The translations under genes and the position numbers were made by a program. From an uncultured Clostridia bacterium (GTDB lineage Bacteria; Bacillota; Clostridia; Christensenellales; Borkfalkiaceae), in the NCBI GenBank assembly GCA_947174955.1, contig CAMWKX010000007.1, forward strand, positions 1 to 18,003: DNA of 18,003 nt, written 5' to 3'. This document shows, piece by piece, positions 6,448-13,795 of this stretch. The notes beneath the pieces are model-generated. The model was given only the letters and a program-made list of their open reading frames with translations, did not search any database and was not told the origin of the DNA. Each line of letters begins with the position of its first letter. Position 1 is the stretch's first letter.

Positions 6448-7285
6448 AATTTTAGTGGATTCCGCTTCCGACGTGGAAAAGCAAGAGGCGGACGAACTGG
6501 GAATAGAGCTTATCCCTATGAAAGTGCGCTTCGGCGACGAGGAATACTCGGACGGAATAAACCTTTCGCACAGAGAATTTTTCGAAAAGCTGATAGAGAG
6601 CAACGAACTGCCGCAGACGAGCCAGATAAACGAATTTGCGTGGGAAGAGCGCTTCGAACAGCTCACAGCGGACGGCAGCGAGGTGATAGCGATAACCATT
6701 TCGTCAAAGCTTTCGGGCACGTACTCCTGCGCGATGAAAGCGGCTGAAAAGTTCGGCGGCAAGGTGCGCGTTGTCGACAGCATACAGGCGTGCATAGGCG
6801 AAAGAATTTTATTGCTGTATGCAATAAGGCTTGTAAAGGCGGGCAAGAGCGGCGCCGAAATCGTCAAAGAGCTTGACGACAAAAAGAATAAAATACAGCT
6901 TTTGGCGGTTCTGGATACTTTGGTATACCTTCGCAAGGGCGGGCGCATATCCTCGGTTGCGGCGATTGCCGGAGAGATGCTCTCCATAAAGCCGGTTATA
7001 TCCGTAACTGACGGCGAAGTCAAACTGGTCGGCAAGGCTATCGGCTCGAAAAAGAGCAACAATCTTTTAAACCAGCTTGTCGAAAAGTGCGGCGGAATAG
7101 ATTTTGATATGCCGTACGTATTGGGGTATTCGGGGTTATCGGACGAATATCTTAAAAAATACCTTAAAGACAGCGAGCACCTGTGGAAGGGTAAAGCCGA
7201 AAATATACCTTCCAATATGATAGGCAGCACGATAGGCACACACGTGGGACCGAACGCAATAGCGGTTGCGTTCTTTGCGAAATAA
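6440..7285 (+). CDS. DegV family (fatty-acid-binding, FakB-like) protein
   Basis: DegV proteins bind a long-chain fatty acid between two domains; FakB members hand it to the kinase FakA to make acyl-phosphate. At 281 aa it has the usual length. The N-terminus ILVDSASDVEKQEADELGIE and IPMKVRFGDEEYSDGINLS match the family, as do LPQTSQINEFAWEE (the T-S-Q fatty-acid carboxylate contact), ITISSKLSGTYSCAM, and the second domain LDTLVYLRKGGRISSVAAIAGEMLSIKPVI. The final HVGPNAIAVAFF is the standard end. The ATG overlaps marR by 8 nt. No fakA is in the window. Its place between a MarR regulator and activase genes suggests acyl-group metabolism, but which lipid it binds is unknown. Confidence 0.92.
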   Translation: MIKILVDSASDVEKQEADELGIELIPMKVRFGDEEYSDGINLSHREFFEKLIESNELPQTSQINEFAWEERFEQLTADGSEVIAITISSKLSGTYSCAMKAAEKFGGKVRVVDSIQACIGERILLLYAIRLVKAGKSGAEIVKELDDKKNKIQLLAVLDTLVYLRKGGRISSVAAIAGEMLSIKPVISVTDGEVKLVGKAIGSKKSNNLLNQLVEKCGGIDFDMPYVLGYSGLSDEYLKKYLKDSEHLWKGKAENIPSNMIGSTIGTHVGPNAIAVAFFAK

Positions 7286-7289
7286 ACTT

Positions 7290-8204
7290 ATGAAAATAGG
7301 AATACCGAGGGCGCTTTTATACTATAAGAACGAAAAATTCTGGACGACTTTCTTTTCGGAAATCGGCGTGGAATATATCGTAAGCCCTGAAACGAACAAG
7401 GAAATACTGACCAAAGGCGAAAACATCTCGATTGACGAAACCTGTCTGCCCACCAAACTTTTGCTGGGGCATATTGACTGGTTAATCGGCAAGTGCGACT
7501 ATATTTTCATTCCGCGCGTGGCATATCACCGCGGCTACGAAATGTGCACCAAATTTTTATCGCAGACCGATCTGGTATGCAACACCTTCCGCGACAGGAA
7601 TATCAAAACGCTGTTCTATAACGTAGGCGACAAGAAATACAACCGCGAAAGAAAAGCCGTAAAAAAGATGGGCAAGTACCTCGGCGTAAAGCGTTCGCGC
7701 ATAAAATACGCGTACACCACGGCGAAGCAGGCGCAGCAGTACTTTGAAATGTTCCGCGAACAGCATCAGCAGAAGGTATTGGAGGAGAGCACGAAAATCA
7801 AAATACTTCTGGTTGCGCACGCCTACAACGTCGGCGACAAGTACGTCGGCGAACCCGTCATAAGCACGCTAAAATCGCTGGGGTGCGAGCCGATAATCGC
7901 CGAATATATGAACGAGGCGGAGTGCATCCGCGCCTCGCACGAGGTTTCCAAAACGATGCCGTGGGCGTATAACAGGCATCTTTTGGGCGCGATAGAGTTG
8001 TCAAAGGACAAAGTCGACGGCGTTATTTTACTGACAACGTTCCCCTGCGGCACGGACAGTATGGTAAACGAGCTTATCGTACGTAAGTACAAGAATATGC
8101 CCGTGATAACGCTGACGGTCGATTCGCAGGACGGCACGGCGGGAATGGAAACGCGTCTTGAAAGTTTTGTGGACATAATACAGCTGAAAAAGGAGAGGGT
8201 ATGA
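7290..8204 (+). CDS. Acyl-CoA dehydratase activase-related protein (DUF2229 family), subunit 1
   Basis: A 304-aa protein. The ATG at 7290 is chosen because MKIGIPRALLYYKNEKFW is the family's usual N-terminus; an upstream TTG (7266) lies inside degV. Family marks include ISIDETCLPTKLLLGHIDWL, DYIFIPRVAYH, a basic linker (KKYNRERKAVKKMG), KILLVAHAYNVGDKYVGEP, TTFPCGTDSMVNEL and VDSQDGTAGMETRLESFVD. The cysteines in ETCLP and FPCGTD are the conserved ones. In many Firmicutes this segment is the C-terminal part of a very large protein whose N-terminus is the BadF-type ATPase; here it is a separate gene. The exact reaction is unknown. It probably takes part in ATP-driven electron transfer with the next two genes, starting 4 nt after degV and overlapping the next gene by 4 nt. 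Confidence 0.85.
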   Translation: MKIGIPRALLYYKNEKFWTTFFSEIGVEYIVSPETNKEILTKGENISIDETCLPTKLLLGHIDWLIGKCDYIFIPRVAYHRGYEMCTKFLSQTDLVCNTFRDRNIKTLFYNVGDKKYNRERKAVKKMGKYLGVKRSRIKYAYTTAKQAQQYFEMFREQHQQKVLEESTKIKILLVAHAYNVGDKYVGEPVISTLKSLGCEPIIAEYMNEAECIRASHEVSKTMPWAYNRHLLGAIELSKDKVDGVILLTTFPCGTDSMVNELIVRKYKNMPVITLTVDSQDGTAGMETRLESFVDIIQLKKERV

Positions 8205-9274
8205 CACACCGCGAAGTCGTTGCGTGTTTTCCGCACATAGCCAATTACGCGTACGCGTTTAAATATCTGTTTGAAAACGGGTTCGAGGTAAAGTATATGA
8301 TACCGCCGCCCATCACCAAAAATACGCTGGAGCTGGGCAGTAAATACAGCCCCGACTACGTCTGCGTACCCTTCAAGTACTGTATGGGCTGTTATCTCGA
8401 AGCGCTGGAGCTGGGCGCAAACTGCCTTATGCAGATTTACGGCGGCTGCCGCCTCAACTATTACGGCGAGCTGAACGACTGTATTCTGCACGATATGGGC
8501 TACAAATTCGAGTTTTTCGATATGGCGGCGGTCGACTGGCATTCGCCCAAGTCCATTTTCGAAAATTTCAGGATAATCAATCCCGATATGTCGATAGCCA
8601 AAATCGTCAAGGCGGCGCCCGTAACGCTGAACATAATAAAGACGCTTGACAAGTTCGAGGACTTTATCCGTCATAACGTCGGCTTTGAGGTCAACGACGG
8701 CGAGTTCGACAAGACGTACAAAGATTTTCTGAAAGAGCTTGAAAGTCTGTCGGACGGCAAGCACCTTAAAAAGCTCGCCAAAACGTACTGGAAAAAGCTC
8801 AACGCCATAAAGCTGAATAAGCCCGCCAAAACGATAAAGGTGGGGTTTATCGGCGACTATTACACCGTGCAGGAGCCTTTTTCAAACTACTTTATGGAAA
8901 AAGAGCTGGCAAAGTTCGGTATGGAAGTCTGCCGTGAAATGAATCTGACCAGTACGCTCATAAACAAGGAGCACAGAAAATCGCAGAAGAAGGCGAAGAA
9001 ATACGCAAAGTACAATCTGGGCGCGACGGCAAACTGTACGGTTGCCGAGGCTATCGAATTTGCAAAGGCGGGTTGCGCGGGCATTATTCAGGTTAAGTCG
9101 TTCGGCTGTACTCCCGAAATCGACGCGATGCCCATTCTGCAAAACATCGGGAGAGATTTCAATATACCCATTCTGCATTTCAGCTTCGATTCGCAGACGA
9201 GCGAGACGGGCATCAAGACGAGGCTGGAAGCGTTTTACGATATGGTTGAAGCAAGGAGCGGCAAGGACAAATGA
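8201..9274 (+). CDS. CoA-protein-activase-like / DUF2229-related protein, subunit 2
   Basis: A 357-aa cysteine-rich protein. Recognizable blocks are VACFPHIANYAYAFKYLFEN at the start, DYVCVPFKYCMGCYLEALELGAN, IYGGCRLNYYGELNDC, then a charged helical linker (about 165-210), a second alpha/beta half beginning IKVGFIGDYYTVQEPFSNY, then GATANCTVAEAIEFAKAG, VKSFGCTPEIDAMPILQ and FSFDSQTSETGIKTRLEAF. The layout resembles the HgdB-like fold of 2-hydroxyacyl-CoA dehydratase components and double-cubane-cluster proteins, and the clustered cysteines (VCVPFKYCMGC and later GC/FGC) suggest an Fe-S cluster. Start ATG has AAAGGAGAGGG just before it and overlaps the previous stop by 4 nt. A true hydroxyacyl-CoA dehydratase is not shown by the sequence. 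Confidence 0.82.
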   Translation: MTHREVVACFPHIANYAYAFKYLFENGFEVKYMIPPPITKNTLELGSKYSPDYVCVPFKYCMGCYLEALELGANCLMQIYGGCRLNYYGELNDCILHDMGYKFEFFDMAAVDWHSPKSIFENFRIINPDMSIAKIVKAAPVTLNIIKTLDKFEDFIRHNVGFEVNDGEFDKTYKDFLKELESLSDGKHLKKLAKTYWKKLNAIKLNKPAKTIKVGFIGDYYTVQEPFSNYFMEKELAKFGMEVCREMNLTSTLINKEHRKSQKKAKKYAKYNLGATANCTVAEAIEFAKAGCAGIIQVKSFGCTPEIDAMPILQNIGRDFNIPILHFSFDSQTSETGIKTRLEAFYDMVEARSGKDK

Positions 9275-10224
9275 AAGGTTATTTAGGTATAGATATAGGT
9301 TCGATTTCCACCAAGGGCGTGGTTATCGACAGTGAAAACAACATTCTGGCAAAGGAATATCTGTGGACGGAGGGCGACCCCACGGGCGCGGTGAAAAGAC
9401 TGTTAAAGGCGCTCGAAAGTCAGCTTAAAGGCGTCGACGTCAACGTGGTTGCCGTAGGAACGACGGGCAGTGCAAGAAAGCTTATCGGCGTTATGACGGG
9501 CGCGGTCGTGGTCAAAAACGAAATCACCGCGCACGCAATCGGCACGACTACGATACACCCCGACGTAAACACCATCTTCGAAATCGGCGGTCAGGACAGT
9601 AAGATAATTATTATCGAAAACGGATTTGTAGTGGACTACGCAATGAACACGCTGTGCGCGGCGGGTACCGGCTCGTTCTTATCCAGCCAGGCGCACAGAC
9701 TGGGCGTGTCGGTGGAGGACTTCGGCGAGATTGCGCTGACCTCGAAAAAGCCGACCAATATCGCCGCGCGCTGCACGGTATTTGCCGAAAGCGACCTCGT
9801 GCACAAGGCGCAGATAGGTCACAAGAAAGAGGACATTATAGCCGGACTTTGCAAGGCGGTCGTCACCAACTACCTCAACAATATAGGCAAGGGCAAGAAG
9901 ATAAACGCGCCTATCGTCTTTCAGGGCGGCGTAAGTAAAAACGTGGGCGTTAAAAAGGCGTTCGAGGAGCAGGTCGGACACGAGGTGATAGTCGACGAAA
10001 ACGGACACCTAATGGGCGCTTTCGGCGTAGCCGTGCTTGCAAAAAGGAGCGGAAAGGAGAGGGCGTTCTCCTTTAACGTTGCGGACATAGAGTTTAGAAC
10101 GCGCGGCTTCGAGTGCGGCAAATGCGCCAACCACTGCGAAATCATCTGCGTGTACAAAGAGGACGAACTAATCGATTCGTGGGGCAACAAGTGCGACAAC
10201 GGCGCGGTCAGAACGGCAAGATAG
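9271..10224 (+). CDS. BadF/BadG/HgdC-type Fe-S ATPase (acyl-CoA dehydratase activase)
   Basis: This 317-aa ATPase of the acetate kinase/actin-like fold uses ATP to push an electron from a bridging [4Fe-4S] cluster onto a partner. Seen are the phosphate-1 loop (GIDIGSISTKGVVID), VAVGTTGSARK, the IGGQDSK phosphate-2 block, CAAGTGSFL with C129, AARCTVFAESD with C168 (the two cluster cysteines, one pair per subunit of a dimer), and FQGGVSKNVGV plus GHLMGAFGVAVLA for adenosine. It carries an extra C-terminal tail with C282, C285, C289, C293 and C308, absent from simple HgdC activases (about 260 aa) but seen at the ATPase/DUF2229 joint of large fused activases. Overlaps the previous gene by 4 nt and ends the operon. 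Its partner is probably one or both of the two preceding products. Confidence 0.88.
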   Translation: MKGYLGIDIGSISTKGVVIDSENNILAKEYLWTEGDPTGAVKRLLKALESQLKGVDVNVVAVGTTGSARKLIGVMTGAVVVKNEITAHAIGTTTIHPDVNTIFEIGGQDSKIIIIENGFVVDYAMNTLCAAGTGSFLSSQAHRLGVSVEDFGEIALTSKKPTNIAARCTVFAESDLVHKAQIGHKKEDIIAGLCKAVVTNYLNNIGKGKKINAPIVFQGGVSKNVGVKKAFEEQVGHEVIVDENGHLMGAFGVAVLAKRSGKERAFSFNVADIEFRTRGFECGKCANHCEIICVYKEDELIDSWGNKCDNGAVRTAR

Positions 10225-10226
10225 AC

Positions 10227-10265
10227 AAGTGAAAATCCACCCGATGTGCGGGTGGATTTTCACTT
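10227..10265 (+). terminator. Long hairpin terminator at the end of the marR-activase operon
   Basis: AAGTGAAAATCCACCCG (10227-10243) pairs without mismatch with CGGGTGGATTTTCACTT (10249-10265) around a 5-nt loop. The 17-bp stem begins 2 nt after the stop codon. The U stretch lies inside the stem arm (ATTTT), so termination may use the inner GGGTGGATTTT part. Confidence 0.85.
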
Positions 10266-10283
10266 AAACTGTTTAAATAACTG

Positions 10284-10312
10284 TTGTACTTTTGATTTTA
10301 GTGTGTTATAAT
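10284..10312 (+). promoter_or_regulatory. Sigma-A promoter of the lipoprotein-EAL operon
   Basis: TTGTAC (10284-10289), 17 bp, and TATAAT (10307-10312) lie just after the terminator of the previous operon. The start is expected near 10319, giving a leader of about 24 nt with AGAGG before the ATG at 10343. Confidence 0.75.
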
Positions 10313-10342
10313 TGATATGCTATCTTATCAGAGGCTTGACTT

Positions 10343-11566
10343 ATGAGAAAAATACTTGTTGCATTTTTGGCCGTCGTTTTAACAGTTTGCTGTGCCGTCG
10401 GGCTTGTCGCGTGCAATCCGGACGGTAACGGAGTCGTCGACGTTACGGGAATTACGCTCGACGAAACCGAAATCACGCTCACCGAAGGCGAATATTATAA
10501 TCTGACAGCTACAATCACGCCGTCGTATGCCAACGACCACTCAATGGAGTGGACGTCGTCGGATAACGAAGTTGCAACTGTGGATAACGGCTACGTTTCT
10601 GCGAAAGCGGAGGGCGAGGCGACCATAACGGTAACGACGGGTAACGGCAAGACGGCGACGTGTACCGTGACCGTCAAGCCGAAAGAACCCGAGCTTCCCG
10701 TCAAGTACACCGTTACGTTCTATGCGTTCGGAGGCGAGTTCGAGGACGGCGCCCTCACTTACGACGTCGAGGTCGAAGAAGGCGCAAAGATCGAGAGCGT
10801 GGAAGTTACGAGGGGTACCGAGTACGAGTTTACGGCTTGGTATAAAGACGAATACCATACGATGGAATGGGACTTGGAAAACGATACCGTATACGAAGAT
10901 ACCGAGCTGTATGCGGGTTGGAGATATCTGAATAAATATCAGTCGGTTATAGACGCGCTTGCAGACAGAACGAAAACCGAATTGCAGGACGATAGCGCAG
11001 AGGTTGAAATTCTGATGATATACACGGATAGCGACGGCTATCTGTGCTTTGCGGAAAAGGACGGTACGGGCGCATACACATATAAGACGGGCTTATGCGG
11101 CTACGATACGGTTAAGGGTAACGCCGAATTGATTGCGGCAATTCCGACCACGACTTTAACTCAGCTTAAAAACTACAAAGATATTTATACGTCGGATAAC
11201 GACGCCCTTCTTGCGGACGGTATGGCGTACAGATATTCGGGCGCGGACAACGTGAACGAGGCAATAATTTACAGCTGCGTTTCCGCAATGGAATTAGATA
11301 CGGAGGAACATTATACAACCAACGGCCCCTGGTACAGCTGCAAAGTAAGAGCGATTTTGGCAGCCGATGAAGGTATAATATATGATTGCAGTTTTACGGT
11401 CGTTGCGGGAGTTGAATACATTAACGCGGTTGCAAACGGTACGGTTCTGAGTGAAGAATTCGATATGGTCAAGACCGAATTAGGCGAAGTTGCAAACGAC
11501 TTCTACGCCGAGCGCATTAAAGAGTTGAATAGTAACGTAATCACAGACACGGAAAATATCGGGTAA
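10343..11566 (+). CDS. Surface lipoprotein with BIG2 Ig-like and InlB-type repeat domains
   Basis: A 407-aa exported protein. MRKILVAFLAVVLTVCCAVG followed by LVAC is a lipoprotein signal peptide; Cys24 would be lipidated and the protein anchored outside the membrane. A bacterial Ig-like group 2 domain spans about residues 33-111 (VTGITLDETEITLTEGEYY, then WTSSDNEVATVDNGYVSAKA and GEATITVTT). An InlB B-repeat-like domain spans about 121-193 (YTVTFYAFGGEF, EFTAWYKDEY, TELYAGW). Residues 195-407 show no family I recognize; they are acidic and look globular. The EAL-domain gene follows after 4 nt without a clear RBS, so the pair is cotranscribed and probably coupled. A role in sensing or adhesion at the surface is inferred only. 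Confidence 0.85.
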   Translation: MRKILVAFLAVVLTVCCAVGLVACNPDGNGVVDVTGITLDETEITLTEGEYYNLTATITPSYANDHSMEWTSSDNEVATVDNGYVSAKAEGEATITVTTGNGKTATCTVTVKPKEPELPVKYTVTFYAFGGEFEDGALTYDVEVEEGAKIESVEVTRGTEYEFTAWYKDEYHTMEWDLENDTVYEDTELYAGWRYLNKYQSVIDALADRTKTELQDDSAEVEILMIYTDSDGYLCFAEKDGTGAYTYKTGLCGYDTVKGNAELIAAIPTTTLTQLKNYKDIYTSDNDALLADGMAYRYSGADNVNEAIIYSCVSAMELDTEEHYTTNGPWYSCKVRAILAADEGIIYDCSFTVVAGVEYINAVANGTVLSEEFDMVKTELGEVANDFYAERIKELNSNVITDTENIG

Positions 11567-11570
11567 AATA

Positions 11571-13502
11571 ATGCAATACATTTTATATTTTGATTATGCC
11601 GGAATATGCGTAATAGCTGCCGTAATGTTCAGCTTTTTTTACAGGCAGACTATAAAAACGCGCTCGTCGCAGTTTTTTATAGCCTTTATGCTGGTTGCGC
11701 TTATTACCGTAATATTCGATATAATCGGTACGATAGCGCTCAAATACGTGCACGATATGCCGCTTTGGCTCTGCTATATTCCTCAGATGCTGTATCTCGG
11801 CGCGCTGGTTGCAAACCCCGTAATTTATCTTATGTACATAATTTCGGTCGTAAGGGATAAAAAAACCATATACAAGTGGGAATACCCGATAATCTTTACG
11901 CCGTTCGCTTTGCAAATTCTATTCGTGCTTATTTCTCCCTTCATAAAGGGAACGGGTATTTTCTGGTTCAACGAAAACAGAGAATATCTGCACGGACCGT
12001 TGCTGTACGTGCAGTACGCAATCACTTTCTCGTATATTTTGGGTTCGCTCGTTCTTGTTATCGTAAAAAGAAAGGCGTTCACGCAGATACAGGAAATAAC
12101 CATTTATCTGTACATTGCAATAAATATTATCTGCGTGGTTTTACAGATGGTTGTACCCGAGCTTCTCATTCAGCAGTTCGGCATAATAATCGCCGTTATG
12201 CTCATTTATATGTCAATGCAGAACCCCGAGGACTACATCGACAAAAAGCAGGGAGCGTTTAACGCGCTTGCCTTCGACGCGGTTTTCAACAACAACGTCG
12301 TAAGGGGTAAAAAGATCGGCGTGCTGGGTGTGCGGATTAACGGACTGCGCTACATCGGCGATACGCTGGGCGAAGAGAGCGAAAACGAAATTTTACGGGA
12401 AATAGTACAGTATTTAATACGCGAGGCGGGCAAGAAGCGTGTTTTCGTACTATCTCAAACCAAGTACGCAATAATTCTGAACGAGGGCGAGGACAGCAAA
12501 ACGATAACGGATAAAATCTACGGCCGTTTTTCGCAACCGTTCGTATCCAACGGCGCTGAAATTTCGCTTGCCGTCAGCACCTGTCTTATAAGGTGCCCCG
12601 ACGTTGCGGCGCAGACCAAGGACGCGTACAGCATAATGGACTACTGCCTCGACGAAAAGCACGCAACCGAACACAACGAAACGGTAGTGGCGCAAAAGGA
12701 AATTTTAGAGAAGGGACAGCGCGAAACGCTCATATTGCAGGCAATGCGGCAGGCGCTTAAAGAAAACGGCTTCGAGATATTCTATCAGCCCATCTATTCG
12801 GTAAGCAAGAAAAAGCTAACTTCCGCAGAGGCGCTCGTGAGGCTCAAAGATACGGGATTGGGGCTGGGCTTCGTCAGTCCCGACGAATTTATTCCGCTCG
12901 CCGAAAAGAACGGCTTGATTCTGGATATAGGCGAATTCGTGTTCCGCGACGTCTGTCGGTTCATAAGCGAAAGAAAGCTCGGCGATATGGGCATAGAGAA
13001 TATCCACGTCAATCTTTCGGTCGTGCAGTGTATGCAGGAGAGTCTGCACGAGGTGCTGACGGGAATAATGGAGGAATACGGACTCGATTACAGCAGAATT
13101 CACCTTGAAATGACAGAAAGTGCGGCGGTTGCGTCTGAAGAGACGCTTAAAAGCAATATGCACAAGCTGATTGAAAAGGGAATTTGTTTTGCGCTTGACG
13201 ATTACGGCACGGGCTTTTCGAATATGGTCACGATGATGAAATATCCGTTCAAGCTTATCAAGCTGGACAAATCGATGGTCTGGGCGGCGTCGGACGGCGA
13301 AAAGCAGATGAGCCTTTTAAAGCACACTATGAATATGATAAAGGATATGAATATGGATATAGTGGCGGAGGGAGTCGAAACGGCGGCGCAGGCGAATATG
13401 CTTGCAAAGATGGGTTGCGATTACTTCCAGGGTTATTATTATTCCCGCCCCGTCAACTGTGAAAACTTTATCAAAACCGTGCGCGAACATAACGGAGTAT
13501 AA
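11571..13502 (+). CDS. 7TM membrane c-di-GMP phosphodiesterase: degenerate GGDEF plus intact EAL domain
   Basis: A 643-aa membrane protein. Seven hydrophobic segments lie within about residues 6-215 and resemble the 7TM sensor module found on histidine kinases and cyclases. Residues about 235-370 look like a GGDEF domain without its motif: the strand reads SQTKYAIIL where GGDEFAIIL is expected, so it cannot be a cyclase but may bind nucleotide. The EAL domain (about 385-635) keeps its catalytic set: EALVR (E420), HVNLS (N481), LEMTE (E513), ALDDYGTGFS (D543, D544), KLIKLDK (K564/K567), AEGVET (E600, E603) and QGYYYSRP (Q620). It should hydrolyse c-di-GMP to pGpG. It is cotranscribed with the lipoprotein, whose exposed domains could feed the 7TM sensor. 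An inactive sensory EAL is unlikely given the intact residues. Confidence 0.9.
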   Translation: MQYILYFDYAGICVIAAVMFSFFYRQTIKTRSSQFFIAFMLVALITVIFDIIGTIALKYVHDMPLWLCYIPQMLYLGALVANPVIYLMYIISVVRDKKTIYKWEYPIIFTPFALQILFVLISPFIKGTGIFWFNENREYLHGPLLYVQYAITFSYILGSLVLVIVKRKAFTQIQEITIYLYIAINIICVVLQMVVPELLIQQFGIIIAVMLIYMSMQNPEDYIDKKQGAFNALAFDAVFNNNVVRGKKIGVLGVRINGLRYIGDTLGEESENEILREIVQYLIREAGKKRVFVLSQTKYAIILNEGEDSKTITDKIYGRFSQPFVSNGAEISLAVSTCLIRCPDVAAQTKDAYSIMDYCLDEKHATEHNETVVAQKEILEKGQRETLILQAMRQALKENGFEIFYQPIYSVSKKKLTSAEALVRLKDTGLGLGFVSPDEFIPLAEKNGLILDIGEFVFRDVCRFISERKLGDMGIENIHVNLSVVQCMQESLHEVLTGIMEEYGLDYSRIHLEMTESAAVASEETLKSNMHKLIEKGICFALDDYGTGFSNMVTMMKYPFKLIKLDKSMVWAASDGEKQMSLLKHTMNMIKDMNMDIVAEGVETAAQANMLAKMGCDYFQGYYYSRPVNCENFIKTVREHNGV

Positions 13503-13511
13503 AACAAATAG

Positions 13512-13545
13512 AAAAAAGAGCAGACTGTTGTCTGCTCTTTTTTAT
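13512..13545. terminator. Bidirectional terminator between the EAL gene and tRNA-Glu
   Basis: GAGCAGA (13518-13524) and TCTGCTC (13531-13537) form the stem. It is preceded by AAAAAA and followed by TTTTTTATTTT, so each strand has a U-run. It serves the EAL operon on + and the convergent tRNA on -, whose CCA end is only a few nt away. Confidence 0.9.
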
Positions 13546-13547
13546 TT

Positions 13548-13622
13548 TGGTGACCCTGCCGGGAATCGAACCCGGGATTGAGCCTTGAGAGGGCTCCGTC
13601 TTAACCGCTTGACCACAAGGCC
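13548..13622 (-). tRNA. tRNA-Glu (anticodon CUC), CCA encoded
   Basis: On the minus strand the 75-nt cloverleaf reads: acceptor GGCCTTG/CAGGGTC (two G-U pairs), D arm GTCAAGCGGTTAAGAC, anticodon stem GAGCC/GGCTC with loop CTCTCAA, T arm CCGGG-TTCGATT-CCCGG, discriminator A, and an encoded CCA at 13548-13550. Loop positions 34-36 are CTC, which reads GAG. No long variable arm. Confidence 0.95.
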
Positions 13623-13642
13623 GTTTTCTCAATTGCTTAGTG

Positions 13643-13671
13643 ATTATAACATATATACTTCGCCTTGGCAA
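13643..13671 (-). promoter_or_regulatory. Promoter of tRNA-Glu
   Basis: On the minus strand, TTGCCA (13666-13671) and TATAAT (13643-13648) are separated by 17 bp. The start is expected near 13636, about 14 nt before the mature 5' end, so RNase P would trim a short leader. Confidence 0.8.
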
Positions 13672-13715
13672 GCAAAAACCGCCGCTTAAAAAAATTTAAT
13701 ATCATATTTTTATTC

Positions 13716-13783
13716 GGTTCAATACAGCGAACCTCTTATTTCATCTTGAATAATATAATGCACTTAGTTCAATACATTAAACC
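13716..13783. promoter_or_regulatory. Paired operator-like repeats around the promoter of the small XRE gene
   Basis: GGTTCAATACAGCGAACC (13716-13733) is an inverted repeat (GGTTC-N8-GAACC). AGTTCAATACATTAAACC (13766-13783) shares GTTCAATACA and AACC with it, exactly 50 bp downstream. A TATAAT (13754-13759) lies between, with no good -35. One repeat would cover the -35 zone and the other the start site, as expected of an autoregulated HTH gene. Confidence 0.5.
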
Positions 13784-13795
13784 AAGGGTAAAAAG

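Noticed and set aside
6145..7239. Long minus-strand reading frame of about 360 codons
   Set aside because: It is opposite to marR and degV, which have clear family motifs. The translated protein is serine- and leucine-rich with no motif, as expected for an antisense shadow.
7266..7289. TTG at 7266 as the start of the first DUF2229 gene
   Set aside because: It lies inside the end of degV, and the family N-terminus (MKIGIPRALLYY) begins exactly at ATG 7290.
7823..8764. Long minus-strand reading frame of about 310 codons
   Set aside because: It lies opposite two overlapping activase-related genes with conserved motifs; it has no RBS and no recognizable domain.
13471..13671. Minus-strand reading frame covering the tRNA
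   Set aside because: It is the tRNA-Glu gene and its terminator read as protein; the encoded peptide has no protein-like character.
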